DNA from: Bacillota bacterium
Lineage (GTDB): Bacteria; Bacillota; Dethiobacteria; DTU022; UBA8154
DNA length: 34,293 bases
Direction of reading: 5' to 3'
Assembly (NCBI GenBank): GCA_029778075.1
Contig: JAKORA010000031.1
Coordinates: 1-34,293, forward strand
Made by a program: the position numbers and the translations under genes. Below are positions 22,165-30,255 of the stretch, in pieces. The notes under the pieces were generated by a model. That model ran no database searches. It was not told the DNA's origin and worked only from the letters and a program-made list of their open reading frames with translations. The stretch's first letter is position 1. The number at the start of each line of letters is the position of its first letter.

Positions 22165-24089
22165 GTCCTATCACCGCAGAAAGAAAAGAAACATTATTGC
22201 GCAGATATGGTAGTAAAACGATAAATGCCAACGCCGGTCCCGGAGGTAGGAGGCCGGGCGGCTTCCGAGGACCTGGAGCGCCGCCCATCGGCATAAAAGG
22301 CGGCAAACCGAAAAACATAGCGGCGACCATCAACAGGCTGCTTGCTTATATCGGGCGGGATAAGGTTAAAATCCTGTTTGTTTTTGCCTGTGTAGTGAGC
22401 AGCAATTTGTCCAGTTTGGGCGGAAGCTATATTTTACGGCCTATCATTAATAATCTGGTATCTGCAGAACGTTCTGTGGAAGAAAAAATAAACAACCTTG
22501 TCATGGGTATCCTGATTTTGGCATGCATCTATTTGGTCGGTGTCATATGTACCTATCTGCAGCAGAGAATCATGATAGTGGTGTCCCAGAATGCCCTAGT
22601 TAAAATCAGGGAAGAACTCTTTCGCAAGATACAAAAGCTTCCTTTGAAATACCATGATGCGCATACCCATGGTGATATTATGAGCCGTTTTACGAATGAC
22701 CTTGATTCGGTTGGAGAGATGCTCAATCATACCATGGTACACATCTTTTCAGGTGTTCTTACCTTGATTGGCACAATCATACTGATGTTTGTCACCAATT
22801 GGTTGCTGGCAATCGTTACTACTGCCACAATACCTTTGCTAATCTATGCGGGAGGCCTGATCGGAAAGCAGAGCAGAAAATATTTCAAAGATCAGCAGCA
22901 GGCGCTTGGCGCAGTTAATGGGTATATCGAGGAAACTATTGCCGGCCAGAAGGTTATAAAGGTATTCTGCCACGAAGAAACAGCGATGGAAGAATTCGCA
23001 TTCCTGAGCGATGACCTGCGCAAAAAGCAAATAATGGCCCAATTTTTCGGCGGCATTATGGGACCTGTCATACATAATCTAAGTCAGATAAGCTATGCAA
23101 TCTCTGCGACGGTCGGTGGTATCCTGTGCCTGACATCCAATTTTGATATCGGCGGTCTCACCATATTTACCAACTATTCAAGACAGTTTGCAAGGCCCAT
23201 TAATGAATTAGCCATGCAGATGAACACGATCTTCGCAGCATTAGCAGGGGCGGAAAGAGTTTTTGAAGTAATGGATGAGACGCCGGAAGCGGCAGACCCG
23301 GCGAAGGCAATTGAAATCTGCTCTGAGGCGAATAAGACAGAAGGAGCACGGGTGGTAAAAGGGGAAGTGGTGTTGAAGGATGTGACCTTTGGCTATATTC
23401 CCGGTAAGACCGTACTGAAAAATATCAATGTCATAGCAAGACCCGGTCAGAAAATTGCTTTTGTCGGCTCTACAGGAGCCGGAAAAACAACCATTACGAA
23501 CCTGATTAACAGATTTTATGAGATTGAAGAGGGAGAGATATTAATAGATGGTATCAATATTAAGAATATCAAGAAGGATTCATTAAGAAGCAATATAGCA
23601 ATGGTGCTTCAGGATACCCATTTATTTTCGGGTACAGTCAGAGAGAATATTCGGTATGGACGTCCTGATGCAACCGATGAAGAAGTTGTCGCCGCAGCTA
23701 AGATAGCATGCGCGCATTCCTTTATCAAAAGACTACCCGAGGGATATGATACGGTGTTGGAGGGTGATGGCGCTAATTTGAGCCAGGGTGAGCGCCAGCT
23801 TCTTAATATCGCGCGGGCTGCCATATCAAAAGCTCCTATTCTGATACTCGACGAGGCTACCAGTTCTGTCGATACGAGAACGGAAAAATACATTGAACGG
23901 GGTATGGACCAGCTCATGAAGAACAGAACAACCTTTGTCATTGCCCATCGACTGTCCACTGTCCGAAATGCTGATAAGATTATAGTATTGGAACATGGCG
24001 AGATCATTGAGCAGGGTACCCATGAAGAACTTCTGGAAATGGCCGGAAGATACTATCAACTTTATACCGGAGCAGTTGAGCTGGACTAG
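22161..24089 (+). CDS. ABC exporter half-transporter, catalytic partner
   Basis: A 642-residue partner of the preceding protein, sharing a 4-bp ATGA overlap. The N-terminus has a Gly/Pro/Arg-rich stretch (PGGRRPGGFRGPGAPP, about residues 27-45) typical of this subfamily, then six helices. In the ATPase domain, Walker A is GSTGAGKTT (436-444), Walker B is LILDEATSSVD with catalytic Glu565, and the H-loop is intact (His596, IAHRLST). The signature is LSQGE (540-544), slightly degenerate. It therefore supplies the catalytic Glu and His for the active site completed by the partner's canonical VSGGQ. A terminator lies about 30 bp downstream. No regulator gene survives upstream. Confidence 0.94.
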   Translation: MSPITAERKETLLRRYGSKTINANAGPGGRRPGGFRGPGAPPIGIKGGKPKNIAATINRLLAYIGRDKVKILFVFACVVSSNLSSLGGSYILRPIINNLVSAERSVEEKINNLVMGILILACIYLVGVICTYLQQRIMIVVSQNALVKIREELFRKIQKLPLKYHDAHTHGDIMSRFTNDLDSVGEMLNHTMVHIFSGVLTLIGTIILMFVTNWLLAIVTTATIPLLIYAGGLIGKQSRKYFKDQQQALGAVNGYIEETIAGQKVIKVFCHEETAMEEFAFLSDDLRKKQIMAQFFGGIMGPVIHNLSQISYAISATVGGILCLTSNFDIGGLTIFTNYSRQFARPINELAMQMNTIFAALAGAERVFEVMDETPEAADPAKAIEICSEANKTEGARVVKGEVVLKDVTFGYIPGKTVLKNINVIARPGQKIAFVGSTGAGKTTITNLINRFYEIEEGEILIDGINIKNIKKDSLRSNIAMVLQDTHLFSGTVRENIRYGRPDATDEEVVAAAKIACAHSFIKRLPEGYDTVLEGDGANLSQGERQLLNIARAAISKAPILILDEATSSVDTRTEKYIERGMDQLMKNRTTFVIAHRLSTVRNADKIIVLEHGEIIEQGTHEELLEMAGRYYQLYTGAVELD

Positions 24090-24120
24090 GAGGAAATATA
24101 TAAAATACTTGTGAAATCTG

Positions 24121-24157
24121 GTGAGATATTTTCTAACGAGGATATCCCACTTTTTTT
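24121..24157 (+). terminator. Terminator after ABC exporter genes
   Basis: GTGAGATAT (24121-24129) pairs with ATATCCCAC (24142-24150) with one A-C mismatch and a 12-nt loop, followed by seven Ts. Confidence 0.6.
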
Positions 24158-24228
24158 ATGTCCTAACTTCATGCAGAAAGGGCGGTTAGGTATAGACTTT
24201 TTTTTAACGAAAAGAAAATAAAAAACTT

Positions 24229-24254
24229 TGAAACGTTTATATACAAGCTGAGTC
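24229..24254 (+). promoter_or_regulatory. ECF-type promoter upstream of sigma factor
   Basis: TGAAAC (24229-24234), 16 bp, then AGTCTT. The -35 is like SigW-type ECF promoters (TGAAAC); the -10 is only a partial match to CGTC. It would make the sigma operon autoregulated. It is placed about 30 bp before the start codon. Confidence 0.45.
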
Positions 24255-24283
24255 TTATAAACAGGGGAATAGGAGGTGAGCAA

Positions 24284-24760
24284 GTGACGGATTTCGGAGA
24301 AATATATACAAAGCACTTTTCTGATGTATATAAATATGTGCTAACGCTATGCCGGAACGAGGCTATTGCGGAAGAGGTTACGCAGGAAACTTTTTTTAAA
24401 GCCATGCAGCATATAGACCAGTTCAATGGAAGCTGCAGATTATATGTTTGGCTTTGCCAGATAGCGAAAAATACTTACTTCTCACTTTCCCAGAAGCGAA
24501 AGCGGATCGCTCCGGATGTAAATGCGGATATTGCAGATATAGCATTAGATATAGAAAAAGATTACTTCGATAAAGAAGCGGCAATGCGATTACACGCTCT
24601 GCTTCATAATTTAAATGAGCCATACAAAGAGGTCTTTACTTTACGGGTATTCGGAGAACTGCCATTTTCTCAAATCGGTGAGTTATTCGGGAAAACCGAT
24701 AGTTGGGCAAGGTTGATTTTTTATAGGGCAAAAAAACAGCTACAGGAGGCAATGAAATGA
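24284..24760 (+). CDS. ECF-family RNA polymerase sigma factor
   Basis: A 158-residue group IV sigma factor. Region 2 (about residues 8-70) has FSDVYKYVLTLCRNEAIAEE and VTQETFFKAMQHIDQF, the core-binding and -10 recognition helices. Region 4 (about 105-158) has LNEPYKEVFTLRVFGELPFS and the HTH IGELFGKTDSWARLIFYRAKKQL for the -35. The GTG start has a full AGGAGGTG ribosome binding site at 24271-24278. The downstream gene, overlapping by 4 bp (ATGA), is its likely anti-sigma factor. An ECF-like promoter lies just upstream, so it probably controls itself. The regulon is unknown; the adjacent exporter is a possible target. Confidence 0.93.
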   Translation: MTDFGEIYTKHFSDVYKYVLTLCRNEAIAEEVTQETFFKAMQHIDQFNGSCRLYVWLCQIAKNTYFSLSQKRKRIAPDVNADIADIALDIEKDYFDKEAAMRLHALLHNLNEPYKEVFTLRVFGELPFSQIGELFGKTDSWARLIFYRAKKQLQEAMK

Positions 24761-25089
24761 AAATATCTTGTGAGATCATTAGAGATTTGCTGCCATTATA
24801 TCACGATGGCGTTTGCAGTAATGACAGCAAAATGATGGTTGACGAGCATCTTGCTAATTGTGATAGCTGCAGAGCCGAGTTGCAGGCAATGGATGATGAA
24901 TTACCTATTAACAATGCGGAACAGAATTTAAACGAAGCCGAAGCGGTAAAAAAGCTGTCACTGAGGTGGAAGAAAGGAATGAGAAAATCGTTATTGAGAG
25001 GCATTTTAATCACTATAGTGATTATTGCCCTCATTGCCCTTGCTATTTATAGCTTTATGGATTTTAGAATTTTACCTAAACCATATTAA
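24757..25089 (+). CDS. zf-HC2 membrane anti-sigma factor, short
   Basis: A 110-residue protein. It has an N-terminal zinc-finger anti-sigma domain with the HxxxCxxC motif at His31, Cys35 and Cys38 (preceded by Cys5 and Cys20), a basic juxtamembrane segment (RWKKGMRKS) and one membrane helix (about residues 79-100). Only about ten residues follow the helix ([10 protein letters not shown]), whereas relatives I know often have a large extracellular domain that starts in a similar way. It may therefore be a shortened form that has lost its sensor domain. It is coupled to the sigma gene by ATGA overlap. It would hold the sigma factor at the membrane until a signal releases it. Confidence 0.85.
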   Translation: MKISCEIIRDLLPLYHDGVCSNDSKMMVDEHLANCDSCRAELQAMDDELPINNAEQNLNEAEAVKKLSLRWKKGMRKSLLRGILITIVIIALIALAIYSFMDFRILPKPY

Positions 25090-25105
25090 ATTTGGAGGAA
25101 AATAT

Positions 25106-25288
25106 ATGAGCCACTACCTTTTAACAGCAGAGCATATCCAAAAACAATACTACGGAAATACGGTTTTACGGGATGTTTCCATTCGTGTAAAGAAGGGTGA
25201 AATTTATGGATTGGTTGGTAAAAATGGTTCCGGGAAAACGACCCTATTTCGTATTTTGACAGGGCTTATTCCAAGATTAATTCATTAA
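25106..25288 (+). pseudogene. ABC transporter ATP-binding protein, truncated after Walker A
   Basis: The ATG at 25106 has an excellent GGAGG site, and the 60-residue product is a normal start of a bacitracin- or antibiotic-type ABC ATPase: [20 protein letters not shown], then [19 protein letters not shown] and RILTGLIP. It stops nine bases after the TGLIP that normally leads on to the Q-loop. Everything else (Q-loop, signature, Walker B, H-loop) and a permease gene are missing. The joint is at about 25275, where unrelated sequence begins. It is the 5' stump of what was probably the third gene of the sigma/anti-sigma operon. Confidence 0.75.
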
Positions 25289-25540
25289 TCTCTTAATTCA
25301 TTACCGCCTGGAGGCCGCCATCGACCTGTCGGGATGCATGAACTGGCACCCCATTGGAAACAATGCTTTAAAATTATATCATTTATGTCTACTTACCTAT
25401 TGCCAAATCGTGATATTGGGGTAAACTAAGAGTTGGGACAAATATTTACCTATACATAACAAAATATTTAGCTATATATAACAGAACAAAATGATTCTGG
25501 CAGAAAGTAAACAGACTTAATAACGGCAGGGGGTATAGAT
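25289..25540. other. Intergenic region before leuS
   Basis: 252 bp after the ABC stump. The first 80 bp are unlike the rest and may be another gene scrap: on the minus strand around 25300-25370 a reading ends HASRQVDGGLQAVMN, which resembles the end of a short-chain dehydrogenase but is too short to call. The last 110 bp are very AT-rich and hold a tandem repeat. No T-box leader is present. A TTGGGA at 25433 could be a weak -35 for leuS. Confidence 0.4.
25441..25482. repeat. Tandem 22-bp direct repeat upstream of leuS
   Basis: Two copies of AATATTTASCTATAYATAAC start at 25441 and 25463, identical at 18 of 20 positions with a period of 22 bp (two helical turns). They cover the likely promoter region about 60-100 bp before the leuS start. 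Confidence 0.6.
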
Positions 25541-28042
25541 GTGGAAGAGTATAATGCCAGGGAAATCGAACCCAAGTGGCAGGCTTACTGGGAAGAAAAT
25601 GACTTTTACAGGTCAGAGAGTGATTCGTCCAAGGAAAAATATTATGTTTTGGAGATGTTTCCTTATCCTTCCGGGAAGCTGCACATGGGCCATATGAGGG
25701 TTTACTCCATCGGTGATGTGCTGGCACGGTTTTTAAGGATGCGGGGATATAATGTGCTGCATCCCATGGGCTGGGATGCTTTCGGCTTGCCGGCGGAAAA
25801 TGCTGCCATTGAGCACGGAGCGGATCCGGCGGAATGGACTGCTTCCAATATTGCGGCTATGAAAAAACAGCAAAAAGCACTGGGCCTGAGCTATGATTGG
25901 GAGCGCGAGGTGACGACCTGTCATCCTGAGTACTACCGCTGGAACCAGTGGCTTTTTTTGCTTTTTTACCGCCATGGGCTGGCCTATAAAAAGAAGGCGC
26001 CGGTGAACTGGTGCCCTTCATGCCAAACGGTGCTGGCCAACGAGCAGGTTGTTAACGGCGGATGTTGGCGCTGCGGCACTGAAGTTTCCTCTACCGAACT
26101 GGAGCAATGGTTCTTGAAAATTACCGCTTATGCCGATCGCCTGCTGGAAGACTTGAAGCTCCTGGAAGGATGGCCCGAAAGGGTTAAAACAATGCAGGAA
26201 AACTGGATCGGGCGCAGCTACGGTTCGGATATAGTCTTTACCGTAAAGGAAACAGGAGATGAGCTGCCCGTTTTTACTACCAGGCCTGATACCCTTTTTG
26301 GAGTAACCTATATGGTCTTGGCCCCGGAGCATCCCCTGGTCGAGAAGCTGATCGCCGGTAAGCCCCAGGAAAAAGAAATCAGGGATTTTATCCGGCAGAT
26401 GCGAATGGAAAGCGAGATTAACAGGACCTCCGCCGAAACAGAGAAAGTCGGTTTCTTTACCGGCGGCCATGCCATAAACCCTATCAATGGTGAAGAGGTC
26501 CCCATTCTGGTGGGCAACTATGTCCTCATGAGCTACGGCACCGGAGCTGTTATGGGGGTGCCGGCCCATGACCAGAGAGACTTCCTTTTTGCCGCCAAGT
26601 ACAACCTTCCTGTACGCGTCGTAATTAATTCACCGGAGAAGGATTTAACGGCCGGGCCTCTGCTGGAAGCTTACGAGGGCCCCGGTTACCTGGTTAATTC
26701 CGGGGAATTTAACGGCTTGCCCAATGAAGAGGCACAGAAGGCCATTACCGACTGGCTCATTAAGCGGGGAAAGGGAGACTACCGGGTAAGATACCGCCTC
26801 CGGGACTGGTTGATCTCACGCCAGCGTTACTGGGGAACTCCCATTCCTGTTATTTATTGCGACGAATGCGGTACGGTTCCTGTTCCGGAAGAGGATCTTC
26901 CTGTCATGCTACCGTCCGGTATTAACCTGACCGGGCAGAATCAATCCCCCCTGGCCAACTGTGAGGCTTTTGTGCGCACAACGTGCCCCCGCTGCGGTAA
27001 GGAAGCACGGCGGGAGACCGATACAATGGATACATTTTTCTGTTCCTCCTGGTATTTTATGCGTTATGCGGATCCCCGTCAGGACAAAGCACCCTTTAAT
27101 AAAGCAGAAGTCGATTACTGGCTTCCGGTGGATCAGTATATTGGCGGTATTGAGCATGCCGTGCTGCACTTGCTCTACTCCCGCTTTTTTACCAAGTTTC
27201 TCTATGACCAGGGCATGGTCAGTTTCGTAGAGCCTTTTCAGCGCCTGCTGGCGCAGGGCATGGTTTATAAAGAAGGCGCCAAGATGTCCAAATCCAAGGG
27301 AAATGTTGTTACCCCGGACGAGATTATCGAGCGTTATGGCGCCGATACCGGACGTCTTTTTATCCTCTTTGCCGCTCCGCCGGAAAAGGACCTGGATTGG
27401 AGCGACCGGGGCGTGGAAGGCTGCTACCGTTTCCTGCGCCGGGTCTGGCGCCTCTTGGAGCAAAATATGGACCTTTTCCGGGATGGAAAAACCTCCGGAA
27501 GAGAAGAAGCCGAAGAGATTCCCCTCTCCGGCCGGGCCAAAGAATTGCAGCGGGCCAGGCATGCGGCCGTCAAGAAAGTCACCGCCGACATTGAAGAGCG
27601 TTTCAATTTTAATACTGCCATCAGCGCCATCATGGAACTGGTCAATGCAGCCTACGGTTTTCTGAATGAAATCTCTGCGGAAGAAAGGGAGCGCCACAGA
27701 GCGCTTATTGGCGAGGCCCTGGAGACGATTATCGTTCTCCTGGCTCCTTTTGCCCCGCATATCTGCGAGGAGCTCTGGCACAGGTGCGGCTTTGCGGGCA
27801 GCGTGCACAAGCAGCAGTGGCCTTCCTATAATCAGGAGATGCTGCAGGTGGAAGAGGTAGAGGTTGTTATCCAGGTAAACGGCAAAGTCAGGGGCAGAAT
27901 CCTTGTTCCTGCAGGTTTATCCGAGGAGGAACTGCTGGAGGAAGCGCGCCAAAATGAAAAGGTCCGTCCTTACCTGGAAGGCAAGGAGCTAGTCAAGGCC
28001 ATTACTATACCCGGAAAACTTGTCAATATTGTTGTCCGCTGA
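25541..28042 (+). CDS. leuS: Leucyl-tRNA synthetase
   Basis: Class I synthetase that charges tRNA-Leu. At 833 residues it has the usual bacterial length. The GTG start at 25541 gives the canonical beginning (EEYNAREIEPKWQAYWEEN); the overlapping ATG two bases earlier is out of frame. HMGH is at residues 48-51 (PYPSGKLHMGHMRVYSIGDV) and KMSKS at 581-585. The CP1 editing domain shows TRPDTLFGVTYMVLAPEHPL and the GTGAVMGVPAHDQRDF editing site. Zinc-type cysteines appear in CPSCQT...CWRCG and CDECG...CPRCG. The leucine-specific C-terminal domain (EVVIQVNGKVRGRILVPAG) is complete. The valS-like leader signals are absent. It ends 100 bp from a convergent gene, with no strong terminator between. Confidence 0.98.
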   Translation: MEEYNAREIEPKWQAYWEENDFYRSESDSSKEKYYVLEMFPYPSGKLHMGHMRVYSIGDVLARFLRMRGYNVLHPMGWDAFGLPAENAAIEHGADPAEWTASNIAAMKKQQKALGLSYDWEREVTTCHPEYYRWNQWLFLLFYRHGLAYKKKAPVNWCPSCQTVLANEQVVNGGCWRCGTEVSSTELEQWFLKITAYADRLLEDLKLLEGWPERVKTMQENWIGRSYGSDIVFTVKETGDELPVFTTRPDTLFGVTYMVLAPEHPLVEKLIAGKPQEKEIRDFIRQMRMESEINRTSAETEKVGFFTGGHAINPINGEEVPILVGNYVLMSYGTGAVMGVPAHDQRDFLFAAKYNLPVRVVINSPEKDLTAGPLLEAYEGPGYLVNSGEFNGLPNEEAQKAITDWLIKRGKGDYRVRYRLRDWLISRQRYWGTPIPVIYCDECGTVPVPEEDLPVMLPSGINLTGQNQSPLANCEAFVRTTCPRCGKEARRETDTMDTFFCSSWYFMRYADPRQDKAPFNKAEVDYWLPVDQYIGGIEHAVLHLLYSRFFTKFLYDQGMVSFVEPFQRLLAQGMVYKEGAKMSKSKGNVVTPDEIIERYGADTGRLFILFAAPPEKDLDWSDRGVEGCYRFLRRVWRLLEQNMDLFRDGKTSGREEAEEIPLSGRAKELQRARHAAVKKVTADIEERFNFNTAISAIMELVNAAYGFLNEISAEERERHRALIGEALETIIVLLAPFAPHICEELWHRCGFAGSVHKQQWPSYNQEMLQVEEVEVVIQVNGKVRGRILVPAGLSEEELLEEARQNEKVRPYLEGKELVKAITIPGKLVNIVVR

Positions 28043-28142
28043 CAGGCGGCCGGCGGCAGCTGCATCTTTTAAGGACTGCCTGGCAGTAAGAAAAGAGGGC
28101 ATATAAAAGGGGAGACTGTTCCGGCGCACGACGGGTTGTATA

Positions 28143-29162
28143 TTAGCTGCGATAATAGAGCATGACCCCGTCCCGGAGTTCACTTTTTATCTGTCCTCTT
28201 TCTTCCATATATTTTAAATGCGCCAGTGTTTCCGCCAGGGCCATCCATTTCAGATGGGGCGGAAACTGCTCCCAGGGCAGGGGAATGTTCCAGCTCGCCT
28301 GGGAGGCTATCTGGTAAGCGTTTTTCCCGTCAACGTCGAGAAAAGAGGCCATTTCTTCTTTTCTGTAATAATGGTGCTCTTTGAGCTCGGAGATCCTTTC
28401 GCGGTAATCATGGAAGACTTTGCGGTGGCCGGGCAGGACAGCCGCCACCTCCAGCTCCATAACTCTGTCCAGGCTGTTTAAGTACTCTTTCAAAGGATTG
28501 CGTTTATCACCCGGCCAGAGAAATACGGCCGGGGTGATATCTTCCAGGATGTGGTCCCCGGAAAATAAAATTTTATGCCGGGCTTCATAAAGGCAGAGGT
28601 GCCCGCTGGAATGCCCGGGTGTCATCAGGCACTCGAAGGAGTACTCCCCTATATTTAAAATGTCCCCATCGCATAAAAAGTGAAAACGTCTGCTTTTCGG
28701 AACGTCATCGCAGGCAGATCCCTCCAGGGCTTTGTTAAGCTCCTCCAGGGAGTTGGTTTTAATAAATTCGTCCCTTTGCCTCATTGCTTTTTGTACTTCA
28801 TCCACAGGGAATCCGTTCAACCTGGCATATACAAGATCTTTCCCCGGCACGCGTAGATCTTTAAGAAATTCAGCATCCCGAGCGTTCAAGTAGATGGTGG
28901 TCTCCTTTGAGGCCAGCGGCATGGCCAGGCCGAAGTGGTCGTGATGGAGATGGGTAATAAAAATATCAATTGTTTCCGGTCCGGTTCCCAGCTCCCGGAG
29001 GGCAGACAGCAAAGCTTCCCAGCATTCTTTCTTATTCATCCCCGTGTCAACAAGTAGATCCCTTTCTTCCCCTTTCAGCAAATAGGAATTTACCGTTTTT
29101 AGCGTTTCATCGGGAAGGGGCACTTCAATTCGATATATTCCAGGTATAACTTCTTCAATCAT
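28143..29162 (-). CDS. MBL-fold metallo-hydrolase
   Basis: A 339-residue metallo-beta-lactamase fold hydrolase. The ATG at 29162 is chosen over a GTG at 29174 because AGGAG lies 11 bases before the ATG but runs straight into the GTG. The metal-binding HxHxDH motif is HLHHDH at residues 71-76. The later ligands are seen as TPGHSSGH, FSGDHILEDITP and VLPGHRKVF. The C-terminal 80 residues carry a helical region ending in a winged-helix-like segment (ALAETLAHLKYMEERGQIKS), as in glyoxalase-II-like and LACTB2-type proteins. Such enzymes hydrolyse thioesters or other esters; the substrate cannot be inferred. It is divergent from comEA and convergent with leuS. Confidence 0.9.
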   Translation of the reverse strand: MIEEVIPGIYRIEVPLPDETLKTVNSYLLKGEERDLLVDTGMNKKECWEALLSALRELGTGPETIDIFITHLHHDHFGLAMPLASKETTIYLNARDAEFLKDLRVPGKDLVYARLNGFPVDEVQKAMRQRDEFIKTNSLEELNKALEGSACDDVPKSRRFHFLCDGDILNIGEYSFECLMTPGHSSGHLCLYEARHKILFSGDHILEDITPAVFLWPGDKRNPLKEYLNSLDRVMELEVAAVLPGHRKVFHDYRERISELKEHHYYRKEEMASFLDVDGKNAYQIASQASWNIPLPWEQFPPHLKWMALAETLAHLKYMEERGQIKSELRDGVMLYYRS

Positions 29163-29429
29163 GATTGGGCGCACTCCTGTTTTGTTTTGTAAAAGTCATA
29201 TTGCTAATAGCGCCTAGCTGACTCTCTTGGCCGGCAATTTACGGTACTCTCGATCTTTTCGCGTGATTTTTTCTTCAATTACCGGGCAGTTAATGATATT
29301 TTAACATAATTTTCTTCCGCAGACACTATTAAAGCCATAATCAAAGAAGGAAATAGCCATAACCTGTCGAACTTTCAAAAATACAGAAAAAAAGAGTAAT
29401 TTTTCCGATATGCCTCGGGAAGGGATAGG

Positions 29430-30068
29430 TTGGTAAAGGTGTTTAAACTAACACCCAAGGAGCAAAAACTGCTGATTTTGCTGGTATGCCTCCTCGCTTT
29501 AGGCTTGGTTTTACGTTTTGTTTTACCCGGACATGATACCTCTCTTGTCGCCAAGAAAGCTGAGTCGGGTAGTATGGATAGCGCTCGTGAGGAGAAAGAA
29601 GGAGAAGGGAGCCCGGAGGCGGAAAAAGATCCGGAGGATGTTGTGGTTGTCCACGTAACCGGCGCTGTTAAAAATCCGGGTGTATATATCTTGCCGAAAG
29701 GTTCACGTGTTTTCCATGTTGTGGAAGAAGCAGGCGGGGCGGTGGAAGAGGCGGATCTGGAACGAATCAACCTTGCACAGCCGCTGTATGACGGACAGCC
29801 TGTCCATGTGCCGCGGAAAGGAGAGGAGAACTCCTCCCAGTCTTACCAGGGAGAAGCTCCCGCTGTCGGCATGACAAAAATTAATATCAATACAGCCGGC
29901 AAATCCCAGCTGGAAACGCTTCCCGGTATTGGCAGCGTAAAAGCGCAGGATATTATCAACTATCGTGAGAAGAACGGGCCTTTCCAGAGTATTGAGGAGT
30001 TAACCAAAGTAAGCGGAATAGGGGAGAAAACCCTGGAGAGAATTAGAGACTTAATCACTATTTATTGA
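29430..30068 (+). CDS. comEA: Competence protein ComEA (SLBB plus helix-hairpin-helix)
   Basis: Membrane-anchored DNA receptor for natural transformation. The protein has 212 residues: a short cytoplasmic start, one membrane helix (about 14-32), a low-complexity acidic linker (43-70), an SLBB domain (about 72-130; VVHVTGAVKNPGVYILPKGS) and a C-terminal pair of helix-hairpin-helix motifs (ININTAGKSQLETLPGIGSV and ELTKVSGIGEKTLERI) that bind DNA. The TTG at 29430 with AAGGGATAGG is the likely start; an in-frame GTG at 29439 is possible. The usual partner comEC is not next to it: the following gene is unrelated, so the DNA channel must be elsewhere or absent. Confidence 0.92.
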   Translation: MVKVFKLTPKEQKLLILLVCLLALGLVLRFVLPGHDTSLVAKKAESGSMDSAREEKEGEGSPEAEKDPEDVVVVHVTGAVKNPGVYILPKGSRVFHVVEEAGGAVEEADLERINLAQPLYDGQPVHVPRKGEENSSQSYQGEAPAVGMTKININTAGKSQLETLPGIGSVKAQDIINYREKNGPFQSIEELTKVSGIGEKTLERIRDLITIY

Positions 30069-30255
30069 TGCAGCCCACTTTTTATTAATGGAGCGCAGTT
30101 AGGTTTTTTGTAAGTTGAAGTTAACATAATAGTATATTAAAAAAGTATAATATAAAGAATAAAGGCTTAAATATAATAAGCAGAGTAAATTATAGAGTTA
30201 AAGGTTTTCTTTTTGAAGGGAGGCTGAACCTGATCGGAAAGAATCGGGTTTTAAG

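Noticed and set aside
25300-25370. Short-chain dehydrogenase C-terminal fragment on the minus strand
   Set aside because: The ending VDGGLQAVMN resembles the family, but about 20 codons is too little to support a call; another plus-strand reading is equally open.
17813-25540. Integrated element with att sites at tRNA-Ala
   Set aside because: No integrase gene and no second copy of the tRNA 3' end could be found within the window.
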